64,000 bases of DNA from Streptomyces longisporoflavus (GTDB lineage Bacteria; Actinomycetota; Actinomycetes; Streptomycetales; Streptomycetaceae), in contig NZ_BMTR01000002.1 in NCBI RefSeq assembly GCF_014649775.1, forward strand, positions 124,001 to 188,000. The letters are read 5' to 3'. The notes beneath the pieces are model-generated. The model was not told where the DNA came from. It ran no database searches and saw only the letters and a program-made list of their open reading frames with translations. This document shows, piece after piece, positions 9,081 to 18,095 of this stretch (positions are counted from its first letter, which is position 1; every line of letters starts with the position of its first letter). The position numbers and the translations under genes were made by a program.

Positions 9081-9545
9081 TCAGGTGACGGGACGGCGGT
9101 AGACCTGCCGCGAGCCGCCTTCCGGGCCCGGCTCTGCCGCCTCGGCGGGGGTGAAGCCCAGCGCTTCGTAGAAGACGCGGGCGCCGCTGGTCACCGCGCC
9201 CGGGTGGTCGGCTCCGAAGGTGATCACTTCGATGGTGCCCGGCCCCCGCACGAACCGGCGCGATGCCTCGTCCATCAACGCACGGCCGACGCCTGTGCCG
9301 CGGCCGCCTTCGGCCACCACCAGCCAGTGGACGTGAAAGACCGGCGCCTTCGCCCCGAACAACAGCCCGCCGACGAGCCCCGATTCCGCGGATTCGGCGA
9401 CGAGCGCCGTCGAGCGGCGAATGTGCTCGTTCACGGCGTCGTGAAATCCAGGTTCCCCGACCATCGGTCCGAACCAGTGCTCGACCTCGGCGGCCAGCGC
9501 GAGAAAGCCCGGGAAGTCACGTTCCTGCGCGAGTCTGACGATCAC
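9081..9545 (-). CDS. GNAT-family N-acetyltransferase
   Basis: 154 residues from a GTG at 9543-9545. The beginning IVRLAQERDFPGFLALAAEVEHWFGPM and the acetyl-CoA motif VAEGGRGTGVGRALMDEA (motif A, Q/RxxGxG/A) identify a GNAT acetyltransferase, followed by GARVFYEALGFTPAE, the usual C-terminal FYExxGF segment. The acceptor substrate is unknown. The frame is open upstream to 9692, but homology-like sequence begins at this GTG. There is no clear Shine-Dalgarno, so the message may be leaderless. Confidence 0.85.
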   Translation of the reverse strand: MIVRLAQERDFPGFLALAAEVEHWFGPMVGEPGFHDAVNEHIRRSTALVAESAESGLVGGLLFGAKAPVFHVHWLVVAEGGRGTGVGRALMDEASRRFVRGPGTIEVITFGADHPGAVTSGARVFYEALGFTPAEAAEPGPEGGSRQVYRRPVT

Positions 9546-9676
9546 CCGGGCAGTGTGCCAGACGCGATGACCGCTGCCGGATGCGGCACCTGCACCTGCC
9601 CGCCCGTACCGTCGATTCACGCAATTCACGACGGCGCCGCCGATGAGTTTTCGGGGCGGGGCCCGTCTGTAGGGGT

Positions 9677-10546
9677 ATGGAGACGCACACACTCACGACA
9701 GCCGGCGCGGACCTCGTCTACGACGTACGCGGGCCGCTTCCGGCATCCGACGGGCGCCCGCCGTTGTTCATGATCGGGCAGCCCATGGACGCCACTGGTT
9801 TCGTTTCGCTCGCCGCGCGCTTTCCCGAGCGGACCGTGATCACCTATGACCCGCGTGGCCTGGGTCGCAGTACTCGTAAGGACGGCCAGGTCGACCACAC
9901 GCCGCACACGCAGGCCGACGACGTGCACGCCGTCATCGAAGCGCTGGGAGCCGGGCCGGTCGAGATGTTCGCGAGCAGCGGTGGAGCCATCACCGCGCTC
10001 GCGGTCGTGGCCGCGTATCCGGCCGACATCACCACCCTGGTCGCGCACGAGCCGCCGCTGATCACCCTCACACCGGACGGCCCGGCGGCCGTGCGGGCGC
10101 GGGCCGGTGTCCGGGATGCGTACGAGCAGCGCGGGTGGGGCGCCGGGATGGCCGCGTTCGTGGCCATGACCTCGTGGGAGGGAGAGTTCACCGACGCGTA
10201 CTTCGCGCAGCCCCCGGCCGATCCCGCCGCGTTCGGGATGCCCACCGAGGACGACGGCTCGCGCGACGATCCGCTGCTGTCCGACCGGTCATGGGCCGTC
10301 AGCAGCTATCGGCCCGATGCCGCGGCGATCGCCGCCGCGCCGACCCGCGTGGTGATTGCCGTGGGCGAGGAGTCCAAGGACGTGCAGACCGGACGCACCT
10401 CCGTGGCGACCGCCGAGCTGCTGGGGCAGCAGGTGACCGTCTTCCCGAGCCATCACGGCGGTTTCCTCGACGGAGAGTTCGGGTATCCGGGGAAGCCTGA
10501 CGAGTTCGCGCATCGCCTGCGGGAGGTCTTCGACGGAGCCTCGTAA
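9677..10546 (+). CDS. Alpha/beta hydrolase
   Basis: 289 residues. Fold features are the oxyanion/early strand LFMIGQPMDATGF, the YDPRGLGRS turn, the nucleophile elbow FASSGGAI (Ser in a small-x-Ser-x-small context rather than a strict GxSxG) and a late FPSHHGGF segment supplying the catalytic His. Likely a small cytoplasmic esterase or epoxide-hydrolase-like enzyme; the substrate is unknown. It follows the divergent GNAT gene and is read toward nadE 76 bp downstream, so weak co-transcription with nadE is possible. Confidence 0.85.
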   Translation: METHTLTTAGADLVYDVRGPLPASDGRPPLFMIGQPMDATGFVSLAARFPERTVITYDPRGLGRSTRKDGQVDHTPHTQADDVHAVIEALGAGPVEMFASSGGAITALAVVAAYPADITTLVAHEPPLITLTPDGPAAVRARAGVRDAYEQRGWGAGMAAFVAMTSWEGEFTDAYFAQPPADPAAFGMPTEDDGSRDDPLLSDRSWAVSSYRPDAAAIAAAPTRVVIAVGEESKDVQTGRTSVATAELLGQQVTVFPSHHGGFLDGEFGYPGKPDEFAHRLREVFDGAS

Positions 10547-10622
10547 GCCGACCGCGCCGGCGGCCGCGCTTGAAGCTAGGGTTCCGCACAGCAACATCGT
10601 GAACCGGAACCAAGGAGCAGAC

Positions 10623-11453
10623 GTGAGCGAGCCGGCGTCCAACGCCCTGCAACAAGAGATCGCCCGGGACCTGCAGGTCGCCCCGACCTTCGAGGCCGAG
10701 GAGGAGATCGAACGCCGGACGGCTTTCCTTGCCGAGCGGCTGACCTCGACCGGCCTGCGCTCCCTGGTGCTCGGCATCAGCGGCGGCGTCGACTCCACCG
10801 TCGCCGGCCGGCTCTGCCAGCTGGCCGTCGAGCGGGCCCGGGCGGCCGGGCACGAGGCACGCTTCTACGCGATGCGGCTGCCCTACGGGACGCAGGCCGA
10901 CGAGCACGACGCCCAGCTCGCCCTCTCCTTCATCCAGGCCGACCAGGTCCTGACGGTGGACATCAAGCCCGCAAGCGACGCCGCGCTCAGGGCCACGCTG
11001 GACGCCGGGGTGAGCTTCCGCGACGAGGCCCACCAGGACTTCGTCAACGGCAACATCAAGGCCCGCCAGCGCATGATCGCCCAGTACGCGGTGGCCGGTG
11101 CCCGTGACGGTCTGGTCGTCGGCACGGACCATGCCGCCGAGGCGGTCACCGGCTTCTTCACCAAGTTCGGCGACGGCGCCGCCGACCTGGTCCCGCTCAC
11201 CGGCCTGACCAAGCGGCGGGTGCGCGCCGTCGGCGACGCGCTGGGCGCGCCCGCCGAGCTGGTGTGGAAAGCTCCGACGGCCGACCTGGAGACGCTCTCT
11301 CCGGGCAAGACCGACGAGGACGCCCTCGGTCTCACCTACGACACCATCGACGACTTCCTGGAAGGCAAGCCGGTGGACGAGCAGGCCTTCGAGGCGATCA
11401 CCAGCCGCTACCGCCTGACCGACCACAAGCGCCGACTGCCCCTGGCCCCCTGA
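10623..11453 (+). CDS. nadE: NAD+ synthase (ammonia-dependent)
   Basis: 276 residues, the normal length for the single-domain NH3-dependent enzyme. Adenylates deamido-NAD and amidates it to NAD+, the last step of NAD synthesis, in the cytoplasm. The ATP-pyrophosphatase loop SGGVDST lies at residues 53-59; FVNGNIKARQRM, VGTDHAAEAVTGFFTKFGDG and KAPTADLE are typical NadE segments. The GTG start at 10623 has AAGGAG five to six bases upstream. There is no glutaminase domain, so free ammonia is the nitrogen donor. Confidence 0.96.
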   Translation: MSEPASNALQQEIARDLQVAPTFEAEEEIERRTAFLAERLTSTGLRSLVLGISGGVDSTVAGRLCQLAVERARAAGHEARFYAMRLPYGTQADEHDAQLALSFIQADQVLTVDIKPASDAALRATLDAGVSFRDEAHQDFVNGNIKARQRMIAQYAVAGARDGLVVGTDHAAEAVTGFFTKFGDGAADLVPLTGLTKRRVRAVGDALGAPAELVWKAPTADLETLSPGKTDEDALGLTYDTIDDFLEGKPVDEQAFEAITSRYRLTDHKRRLPLAP

Positions 11454-11479
11454 ACGGCTGAGCGGCTGAGCGGCTGAAC

Positions 11480-11507
11480 GGCGCCGGGACGATCGTGTCC
11501 CGGCGCC
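11480..11507. terminator. Hairpin terminator between nadE and the phosphodiesterase
   Basis: Perfect 11-bp stem GGCGCCGGGAC / GTCCCGGCGCC with a six-base loop, between two converging genes. No T-run follows, as is common in Streptomyces; it probably serves both directions. Just before it, CTGAGCGG-type 9-bp repeats occupy 11453-11480. Confidence 0.75.
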
Positions 11508-11527
11508 CGTCCCTCTGTTCAGGCTGT

Positions 11528-13060
11528 TCAGGGCGCGGTGATCTTGACGCCGTCGATCACCCAATACCAGTTGTTCCCGCCGGTGTAGCGGAATCGGACC
11601 TGAGCCTTCCGGGCGCCTGCCGGAACCTGGAGGGCGATGTTCTCCACCACGGAGGGGGTGTCCGCGGTGTAGGTCTTCACCGTGACCGGGGCCCCTCCGT
11701 CGTACGAGACGAGCACCTCACCCCGCTGCGGGGCCTGCTGACGGTAGTACGTCGTGTAGGTGAGCGTGGTCAGGGCACCGCCCCGCACGTCGTACGAGGG
11801 GCTGACCAGCGTCGAGTCGAAGGTCCCCGAGAAGGTCTTGTCGGTCCATTCGTCGCCGTCCGCGACCGCGAAGACGTTGCGTGCGCGGATGTTGAGTTCA
11901 CGCCGCTGGTCGCGCTCGGTCTTCGTCCAGAACTCGTCCGTGGTGAAGGACCAGCCGCGCCACTCGGTGATGCCGCCCGCGCCCATCCGGGAGTTGTCGA
12001 CGCTCCAGCCGCTCGGCGGTGTGTGCGTGAAGCCGATGGTCCCGGCGCCGACGGCGGTCTCGTCGACGGGCCCCGCCAGCTGTGCCCGCAGGGCGTCGAA
12101 GGCGTCCGGGGCAGGCTGCTGCACCGGGCGTCCGTCCAGGCCCCAGGCCGGGTCGATCGCTATCCCCAGGTGGGCGAGCGCGCTCGCGGCGATGTCGGGC
12201 ATGCGGACGTCGTGGCGGACCGAACCCGGCGTGACCGTGCCGCCCGTGGCGATCATGAAGGTCTGCCGTTCGGGCCAGCTGGAGCCGCCGTGGCCGCCCG
12301 GGTCGGTGTGCCCGTGATCGGCCGTGACCATGATGAGCCAGTCCTCTGCGCCGTACGTGGCGCGGGACTTGACCGCGTCGACGATCTGGGCGACCCGGGT
12401 GTCGGCGCCGTGGATCGCCTCTAGATAGGCCTGGCTGGCGGCGCCGCTGTCATGACCGGCGTGGTCGATGTCGTCGAGCTGGACGAAGACCGCGTCGGGG
12501 TTGCCGTTCTTGATCTCGGCGACGGCGCGGGCGGTGGTGCCGGCGTCGTACTCGGCAGACGGCGTGGACACCCGCGCGTCCACCTTCGCGGAGAAGATGA
12601 TGTCGGTGATCGGGTTCCAGGACGCCACGGCATAGGTACGCAAGGACGGCTTCGCCGCCTCGATCCGGGTCAGGAAGTCCGGGTACGCGGCGAGGTTGTG
12701 TCCGGTGAATTCGTTGTTCACGACCCTGTGCTTGTCCGGCCACACGCCCGTGATCAGCGTCGACCAGCCGGGGCCCGACGACGTCGGTGCGAGCGGTTGT
12801 GCGTAGATGCTGCTCGGCGCGGTCAGGCCCGCGTCCATCAGGCCCTTGAGCGCGGGCGCGTCGGCGTCCTTGATTCTGTTGAGCAGGGCGCCGTCCAGGC
12901 CGATCACCAGAACCTTGGGCGTCTTGGCCCGCCCTCCGGCGGAGGCCGACGCGGCGCCGGCGAGCGAGCCGGCGGCGGCGAGGGCCGCGGCAGATACGAG
13001 GAGCGAGCGGCGGGATACGCCCTGACGGAATATGCCGTGCGACGACACGTGATCCTCCAT
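11528..13060 (-). CDS. Tat-exported type I phosphodiesterase/alkaline phosphatase-like protein
   Basis: 510 residues. A twin-arginine signal (SRRSLLVSAAALAAAG, about residues 16-40) is followed by an alkaline-phosphatase-superfamily domain of the nucleotide pyrophosphatase/phosphodiesterase type: VIGLDGALLNRIKDADAPAL (metal Asp), PTSSGPGWSTLITG (nucleophile Thr/Ser), LDDIDHAGHD and TADHGH (metal His/Asp). About 150 C-terminal residues form a beta-rich domain possibly used for binding. It probably hydrolyses phosphodiesters or phosphonate esters outside the cell. The start ATG at 13058-13060 was chosen because the Tat motif then lies near the N-terminus. Confidence 0.88.
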   Translation of the reverse strand: MEDHVSSHGIFRQGVSRRSLLVSAAALAAAGSLAGAASASAGGRAKTPKVLVIGLDGALLNRIKDADAPALKGLMDAGLTAPSSIYAQPLAPTSSGPGWSTLITGVWPDKHRVVNNEFTGHNLAAYPDFLTRIEAAKPSLRTYAVASWNPITDIIFSAKVDARVSTPSAEYDAGTTARAVAEIKNGNPDAVFVQLDDIDHAGHDSGAASQAYLEAIHGADTRVAQIVDAVKSRATYGAEDWLIMVTADHGHTDPGGHGGSSWPERQTFMIATGGTVTPGSVRHDVRMPDIAASALAHLGIAIDPAWGLDGRPVQQPAPDAFDALRAQLAGPVDETAVGAGTIGFTHTPPSGWSVDNSRMGAGGITEWRGWSFTTDEFWTKTERDQRRELNIRARNVFAVADGDEWTDKTFSGTFDSTLVSPSYDVRGGALTTLTYTTYYRQQAPQRGEVLVSYDGGAPVTVKTYTADTPSVVENIALQVPAGARKAQVRFRYTGGNNWYWVIDGVKITAP

Positions 13061-13377
13061 ACGGGGAGAGCGGGACGGCGGATGCACGCCCAACGCCCCG
13101 GCAGAGCAGAGGCGTTGGGGCTAGACCCGTTACCGTTTCGCTATCCTGGTGTATGCGGTCGAGCGGGCACCAGGACTCCCCGTGTGAACACTTGGATCAA
13201 GTGGTGAACCCCGCCGTGAACGGCCGGTTTCCACTACGCCGTCGGCGATCTCGGTGCGCGCCGGGAACAGACGGTCGGGCCGACGCGGTTACATCGACCG
13301 AGTCGTGGCAGGGATGCCGTGCGCTCGGACCAACGCTTTTGTCGAACCAAGACGTATATCTGCAGGAGGACACCTTC
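13061..13377. other. Divergent promoter region with hairpin and palindrome
   Basis: 317 bp without a gene. A stem CCCAACGCC / GGCGTTGGG (13089-13097 and 13111-13119) lies in the leader of the phosphodiesterase gene. A separate palindrome CACTTG-GAT-CAAGTG (13189-13203) lies mid-region and could be an operator for an unlinked regulator. The strong AGGAGG of the next gene sits at the right end. Confidence 0.5.
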
Positions 13378-14211
13378 ATGCCCGACCGACCCCTGACGCT
13401 CATGGCCGTGCACGCTCACCCCGACGACGAAGCCACCAGCACCGGAGGAGTCCTCGCTCAGTACGCGGCGGAAGGAATCCGCACGGTTCTCGTGACGTGT
13501 ACCGACGGCGGCTGCGGTGACGGGCCGGGAGGCGTCAAACCGGGCGAGCCCGGGCACGATGCGGCAGCCGTCGCCCTGATGCGTCGCCAGGAACTCCAGG
13601 AGAGCTGTGACGTCCTGAAGATCAGCGATCTGGAGACGCTGGACTACGCCGACTCCGGGATGATCGGCTGGCCGAGCAACGAGGCCCCCGGCTCCTTCTG
13701 GCAGACCCCCGTGGAGGAAGGCGCCGCCCGGCTCGCGCAGCTCATGGAGCACTATCGCCCCGATGTGGTCGTCACGTACGACGAGAACGGTTTCTACGGC
13801 CACCCCGACCACATCCAGGCCCACCGCATCACGATGGCGGCGCTGGAAATGACCGAGCTGACCCCCAAGGTGTACTGGACGACGATGCCCCGCTCGGGGA
13901 TGCAGCGGTTCGGTGAGCTCATGCGCGAATTCCATCCGGACATGCCGGAACCGGACCCCGCCGAGGCCGCCGCGATGGCCGAGATCGGCCTGCCCGACGA
14001 TGAGATCACCACGTGGGTGGACACCACCGCGTTCAGCGGCCAGAAATTCGACTCACTGGCCGCGCACGCAAGTCAGGGCGAGAACATCTTCTTCCTCAAG
14101 ATGGGCAAGGAGAGGTTCGGCGAGCTGATGGGCGTGGAGACCTTCGTGCGTGTCCGGGACACCACAGGCGCGGCACTACCCGAGAACGATCTCTTCGCCG
14201 GACTGCGCTGA
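13378..14211 (+). CDS. PIG-L family zinc deacetylase (MshB/Mca-like)
   Basis: 277 residues. The zinc motif AHPDDE (His14, Asp17) and the distal HPDH (ending His145) match the GlcNAc-PI de-N-acetylase fold used by MshB (deacetylates GlcNAc-inositol in mycothiol synthesis) and Mca (mycothiol S-conjugate amidase). The long middle section and absence of mycothiol genes nearby leave the choice open; a conjugate amidase or a natural-product sugar deacetylase are both possible. The ATG at 13378 has AGGAGG at good distance. Confidence 0.87.
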   Translation: MPDRPLTLMAVHAHPDDEATSTGGVLAQYAAEGIRTVLVTCTDGGCGDGPGGVKPGEPGHDAAAVALMRRQELQESCDVLKISDLETLDYADSGMIGWPSNEAPGSFWQTPVEEGAARLAQLMEHYRPDVVVTYDENGFYGHPDHIQAHRITMAALEMTELTPKVYWTTMPRSGMQRFGELMREFHPDMPEPDPAEAAAMAEIGLPDDEITTWVDTTAFSGQKFDSLAAHASQGENIFFLKMGKERFGELMGVETFVRVRDTTGAALPENDLFAGLR

Positions 14212-14527
14212 GCCGCCGTCCGACCCCCTCCGCCCGTCCGGCTCCCCGGGGCTCCTCGTCCGCCGCACGGCGCGATCGGGGGGCCGCCTGCGGTTCGGGT
14301 ACGGCACCGACGCCGCGCGTCCCGCGTCCCCAAGGGATGCCGTGCGTTCCGGCGGCGTCCTGCCCGCGCCTGCCTTCCCCCGGGCGGGCGCGGCCTCGGC
14401 GCGCTTGATCCGGTCCGCTCCGGCGTCACCGCTCGGGGACGGGACGGGCGCCTGCTCGGCCGCAGGTTCCTAGATGTGCCCGATTCCTCGTGGAACCTCG
14501 TGTCTCCGCGTGCAGACCTCTGCCGGC
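14212..14527. other. Convergent intergenic region, nothing recognised
   Basis: About 316 bp between the 3' ends of two converging genes. I see no gene, no strong perfect hairpin and no repeat of note. Confidence 0.5.
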
Positions 14528-14953
14528 TTACGTGAGCGCCAGGGCCGCCGTGATCGTCTTGCCGGTCGACTCCACCTCGACGTCAAGGCGCGAGCACAAG
14601 CGCTCGATGACCATCCAGCCATGGCCGCTCGGCCTGCCGCGCACGGCGGGCTGGCGCCGTGGCACATCGGTACTGCCGTCGCTCACCCGCAGCATGAGCT
14701 CGTCGCCGTTCAGGTGAACACTGAAACGGGTCAAGCCGCCCGCGTGCAGGAGGGCGTTGGCCGTCAGCTCACTGACCACGAGCAGCGCGTCATCACGCAA
14801 GCGCTGCGCCCGGGGCACTGGCAGACCGCAGCACACCTCCACCAGGACTTCACGGACCGCGGATCGCGCATCCGCACAGCTGATGTCCTTTGCTTCCACT
14901 GTTTTCACTGCCTCGATCACGCCCATCGCAGCGTTGGTCCTCTCCCCGTACAT
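14528..14953 (-). CDS. RsbW-type anti-sigma factor/ATP-binding protein
   Basis: 141 residues with a histidine-kinase-like ATPase (GHKL) fold. The N-box reads ELTANALLHAGG and the nucleotide-lid region RPSGHGWMVIERL. Single-domain proteins of this kind bind a sigma factor or a STAS protein and phosphorylate the latter; Streptomyces encodes many. It is divergent from a STAS-domain gene 152 bp away, which is the natural partner for a partner-switching module. No sigma-factor gene is in the window. Confidence 0.88.
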   Translation of the reverse strand: MYGERTNAAMGVIEAVKTVEAKDISCADARSAVREVLVEVCCGLPVPRAQRLRDDALLVVSELTANALLHAGGLTRFSVHLNGDELMLRVSDGSTDVPRRQPAVRGRPSGHGWMVIERLCSRLDVEVESTGKTITAALALT

Positions 14954-15105
14954 GCCCAGTCACCGCTCTCGTGTCCGTCGGTATCTCTCCGCCTGCCCGG
15001 AGCGGTCAACCTCACACCCGGCCCGTTCCACCGCTCATCCCGATCGGTAGATCTCCCGGTGGATCCCCTGGTCATCCGGGTGGGTACATGTGGGAGGCTC
15101 ACGGA

Positions 15106-15507
15106 ATGGTTCCCGACAGACAGAGCATCGATGTCACCCGGCATGACCGGGTGACCGTCGTTTTCTTCCGCAACGAGCTCGACCTCGAAGACACCACCGA
15201 GGCGACGCTCGCGCTGTCCCGTGCACTCACGGACGCCGGCACCGCAGGGACGCTACTCGATCTGGCCGACCTCACCTTCGCCGACAGCACCCAGCTCAAC
15301 GTGATCCTGCGCGCACACGCCGAGCACCAGGACGCACAGCGCCCCTTCGTCCTCGCCGGCCCCTACCATCCCGGCATAGCCCGCCTCTTCGAGGTCACCG
15401 GTGTCACCACCGTCCTGGAGCTGACCGACACCCACAGCGATGGTGTGCGGCGCGTGCAGGCACTCGACTCCGCCAAGACCTCCGCGCCTGACGAAGCCGG
15501 TCACTGA
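15106..15507 (+). CDS. STAS-domain anti-sigma factor antagonist
   Basis: 133 residues. The core LDLADLTFADSTQLNVILRA is the STAS motif, with the Ser/Thr of DST in the position normally phosphorylated by an RsbW-type kinase. Probably releases a sigma factor by binding the anti-sigma protein encoded divergently at 14528-14953. The ATG at 15106 has GGGAGG eight bases upstream; an earlier ATG at 15088 is less well placed. A GGGTAC hexamer at 15082-15087 resembles the -10 of sigma-B-type promoters, but its spacing to a -35 is not ideal. Confidence 0.88.
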   Translation: MVPDRQSIDVTRHDRVTVVFFRNELDLEDTTEATLALSRALTDAGTAGTLLDLADLTFADSTQLNVILRAHAEHQDAQRPFVLAGPYHPGIARLFEVTGVTTVLELTDTHSDGVRRVQALDSAKTSAPDEAGH

Positions 15508-15712
15508 GCGGGCCGAACTCCTCGGAGTCGGAGCAGTGGACCGGTCACAGCCTGAGTGCGGGCTACAGCTTTGTTCTGGAACGCGAACCGGCCCCAGCGG
15601 GTGTGGGAGGCGCGGGTACCCCGCGCCGTGAGCCTCGGGGGCTGATGAACCACGCACGTCCGGCCCAGCGTCCGATACGCCGGAATCGTGCGGCAGTCTG
15701 TCTCACACACGA

Positions 15713-15753
15713 ACAGGGGTGGGCCCGGCCGTCCAGGCCGGGCCCACCCCTGT
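15713..15753. terminator. Strong bidirectional hairpin terminator
   Basis: Perfect 18-bp stem (arms 15713-15730 and 15736-15753, core GGGCCCGGCC) with a five-base loop. It lies between the 3' ends of the STAS gene and the small hydrophobic-protein gene and can stop both. Confidence 0.9.
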
Positions 15754-15805
15754 CTGCTGCCGCATTCAGCGGCCGCGCACCGCCCTGGGGGCGTTCAGAT
15801 GTTCA

Positions 15806-15976
15806 TCACCATCGGTACCAGCGTCCCTTGCGACCTCCGCTGGCAGCGGGCCGGATCACGAAGCCGAGCAGCCACACCACCAGAACGACGACCGCGATCC
15901 ACCACAGCGCCTTGAGGGCGAAGCCCGCGCCGAAGAGAAGCAGAGCCAGAAGAAGAACTACGAGCAGGGGAACCAT
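15806..15976 (-). CDS. Small hydrophobic membrane protein
   Basis: 56 residues, with two hydrophobic helices (PLLVVLLLALLLFGAGFA and the LWWIAVVVLVVWLLGFV segment) and a basic RKGRWYRW tail. This belongs to a widespread Streptomyces family annotated only as hydrophobic protein and often found with general-stress genes. A near-perfect AGGAGG precedes the ATG. Its position beside an anti-sigma/STAS pair fits a membrane stress role, but no function is established by the sequence. Confidence 0.88.
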   Translation of the reverse strand: MVPLLVVLLLALLLFGAGFALKALWWIAVVVLVVWLLGFVIRPAASGGRKGRWYRW

Positions 15977-16191
15977 TGTTATTACCTCCTGGCCACCATC
16001 TGCTCTTAACCCACACCTACAAACACACAAAAAGCGCGTTTCTTTCGAGACGCAGGGGGCATTCGTCCGTCCGCTGGAATGCCCTCTTCCACTCCGTTCA
16101 TGCAGCTCGGCCCCCGCCGGGCCCCTGCCGCGGCCGGTGAAGAATCGAACACCGGGCGTTTCACCGGACGTTGAACGGCAACACGGTCCGC

Positions 16192-16680
16192 ATGGCTCAA
16201 GAGAGAAGACCCTCTGCAAGCAGCGCCGGTAGCGCCGGGAGCACCCGGAGCACCACCAAGCAGACAGCCGCCAAGGGGCGGTCCGCCGCGAAGACAGGAG
16301 CACGCAAGGTGAACACCAACACCGCTGCACAGAAGGCGAAGCAGGAATCGGCCGAGGCCGCCGACAAGGCGAAGGATTCCGCCGCCGAGGCCGCCGACGC
16401 GGCCGGATCCGGTGCGCACTCGTTCAATGTCGCGACCCAGCGTGCGAAGCAGGCGGCAACCGCGGGCATCGCAAGCGGCGGCAAGACGGTGGCATCGGCG
16501 ACCGGCAAGGTAGCCTCCACGGCGGTCGCCGGCTGGACTCTGGTGAAGAACCGCAAGGCCATAGCCGCGGGGGCCGCCGCAGGCGTGGTCAGCGTCGCCG
16601 GTGTCGCCTTCACCGCCGGACGCCGCACGGCCAAGGTCCAGGGAGGACCGCTGACCCGGCTGACCCATGGCCGCATCTGA
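16192..16680 (+). CDS. Ala/Lys/Ser-rich protein with one C-terminal membrane helix
   Basis: 162 residues from the ATG at 16192. The first two thirds are low-complexity and basic (repeated AAK, KAKQE, AEAAD), the last third has a hydrophobic segment (AIAAGAAAGVVSVAGVAFTAG) and a basic end. There is no signal peptide. The basic Ala-rich part looks like histone H1-type tails, so nucleic-acid or cell-wall contact is conceivable, but I do not recognise a function. It is divergent from the small hydrophobic protein gene and is followed by a strong terminator. Confidence 0.7.
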   Translation: MAQERRPSASSAGSAGSTRSTTKQTAAKGRSAAKTGARKVNTNTAAQKAKQESAEAADKAKDSAAEAADAAGSGAHSFNVATQRAKQAATAGIASGGKTVASATGKVASTAVAGWTLVKNRKAIAAGAAAGVVSVAGVAFTAGRRTAKVQGGPLTRLTHGRI

Positions 16681-16708
16681 CTTCTGCCGCACAGACCCAA
16701 CCACTGCG

Positions 16709-16756
16709 GGCGTCGGGGCGGAGAGAGGGATCACCCCTCCTCTCCGCCCCGACGCC
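16709..16756. terminator. Strong hairpin terminator
   Basis: Perfect 17-bp stem (16709-16725 with 16740-16756, GGCGTCGGGGCGGAGAG and its complement). It lies between the Ala/Lys-rich gene and the converging monooxygenase gene. Confidence 0.9.
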
Positions 16757-16877
16757 TGCATGCGCATGCCGACGCATGCCGGGTTGCTCACCGTGAACCT
16801 GACGGTCAGACACCACTCGATGAGCCCAGCAGACCCGCTGTCCGTCGACAGCCCTGCACGGACGAAGTGGCCCGCGG

Positions 16878-18044
16878 TCAGGAAGGCTGGACCTCGTCGA
16901 AGAGGGCGAGGGCTTGGGCGGGGTCAGGGCTCACGAGACGTTCCAGACCGGTCGTCGTGATGCTCGCCCACCGGCCGGCACGCGCCCACATCCGCTCCTC
17001 GAAGGTACGGACGGCCGCATCCAGATCCGAGGGGCCTGCGGCGATGGCCTCCGCGAGTTCGGCGCCCTCCAGCATCGCCAGGTTCGCGCCCGCCCCCAGC
17101 GGAGGCATCAGATGGGCCGCGTCGCCAAGGAGCGTCACCCCGCGCACATGGGCCCAGGTGTGGGACACGGGAAGGACGTACAGGGGGCGGTGGACGAAAG
17201 ACGTGCCGCGGCGCAGGAGGTCGAGGACGGGAGCGGCCCAGCCCTCGAAAAGGGCCAGCAGGCCTGCCCGTACGGCCTCGGCATCAGCCTCGGCAGCGGC
17301 CGGGTCCGGTGCCGCGTGCTCGTTCGAAGCTGTCCGCGGGTCGGGGTGCGGGCGCCGGTCCTGCTCCGTGCGGTACTGGGCGTAGACCTTGACGTGGCCG
17401 CCGCTGTTGCGCTGGGCGACGACCGCGCGATTCACCCCGTACACGGCCACGGAACCGTCCCCGACCAGCCGGGCGAGGTCGGGGTGGCGGGTGTCGACGT
17501 CGTCCAGTGAGGTTTCGACCAGGGTGACGCCGGTGTAGTGCGGCGTCACGGACGAGAGTGCCGGGCGGACCCTGGACCAGGCGCCGTCTGCGCCGACCAC
17601 AAGGTCGAATGTCTCCTGCCGCCCGTCGGCGGTGCGGACGAGCACACCGTCCGCGCCCTGCGGCACGATCTGCGTCACGGCCCGGCCCCACTGCACGTCC
17701 ACAGGCCCCAGCAGCAGGTCACGGAGGTGTCCACGGTCGATTTCAGGGTTGGCGCGCTCCCCTGCCCGTGGCCGCCAGTCGCGCAGTACGGATCCGTCCG
17801 TATCCAGGATGCGCATCGCCTGCCCCTCGGGACGCGACAGCGCCCGGAACTCCTCCAGCACCCCCGCCTTCTCCAACGCCAACTGCCCCAGCCCCGTATG
17901 CAGATCCAGCGTGCCGCCCGCAGGACGGGCATCGCGGCCGGCATCACGCTCCAGGACCGTGACCGGGCACCCGTGCCGGTGCAGGACGCGGGCAAAAGCA
18001 AGGCCGGCCGGGCCGGCGCCGACCACGGCGATACGATGTCTCAT
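16878..18044 (-). CDS. FAD-dependent aromatic/tetracycline-type monooxygenase
   Basis: 388 residues. The FAD Rossmann motif VVGAGPAGLAFARVL opens the protein; VVGADGAWSRVR and GVTLLGDAAHLMPPLGAGANLAMLEG are the second and third flavin motifs of the PHBH/TetX class. It uses NAD(P)H and O2 to hydroxylate a ring compound. It is divergent from a TetR regulator with a perfect palindrome between them, the classic arrangement for a substrate-induced detoxifying oxygenase. The ATG at 18042-18044 puts the dinucleotide fold at the N-terminus. Confidence 0.9.
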   Translation of the reverse strand: MRHRIAVVGAGPAGLAFARVLHRHGCPVTVLERDAGRDARPAGGTLDLHTGLGQLALEKAGVLEEFRALSRPEGQAMRILDTDGSVLRDWRPRAGERANPEIDRGHLRDLLLGPVDVQWGRAVTQIVPQGADGVLVRTADGRQETFDLVVGADGAWSRVRPALSSVTPHYTGVTLVETSLDDVDTRHPDLARLVGDGSVAVYGVNRAVVAQRNSGGHVKVYAQYRTEQDRRPHPDPRTASNEHAAPDPAAAEADAEAVRAGLLALFEGWAAPVLDLLRRGTSFVHRPLYVLPVSHTWAHVRGVTLLGDAAHLMPPLGAGANLAMLEGAELAEAIAAGPSDLDAAVRTFEERMWARAGRWASITTTGLERLVSPDPAQALALFDEVQPS

Positions 18045-18045
18045 A

Positions 18046-18062
18046 GCGATACACTGTATCGC
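18046..18062. promoter_or_regulatory. TetR operator GCGATACACTGTATCGC
   Basis: Perfect palindrome with 8-bp arms around one central base. It lies directly before the monooxygenase start and 34 bases before the TetR gene, so one bound dimer would block both promoters. Confidence 0.82.
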
Positions 18063-18095
18063 CGAGACGACGCAGCGCAACAGTACGGTGTGACC

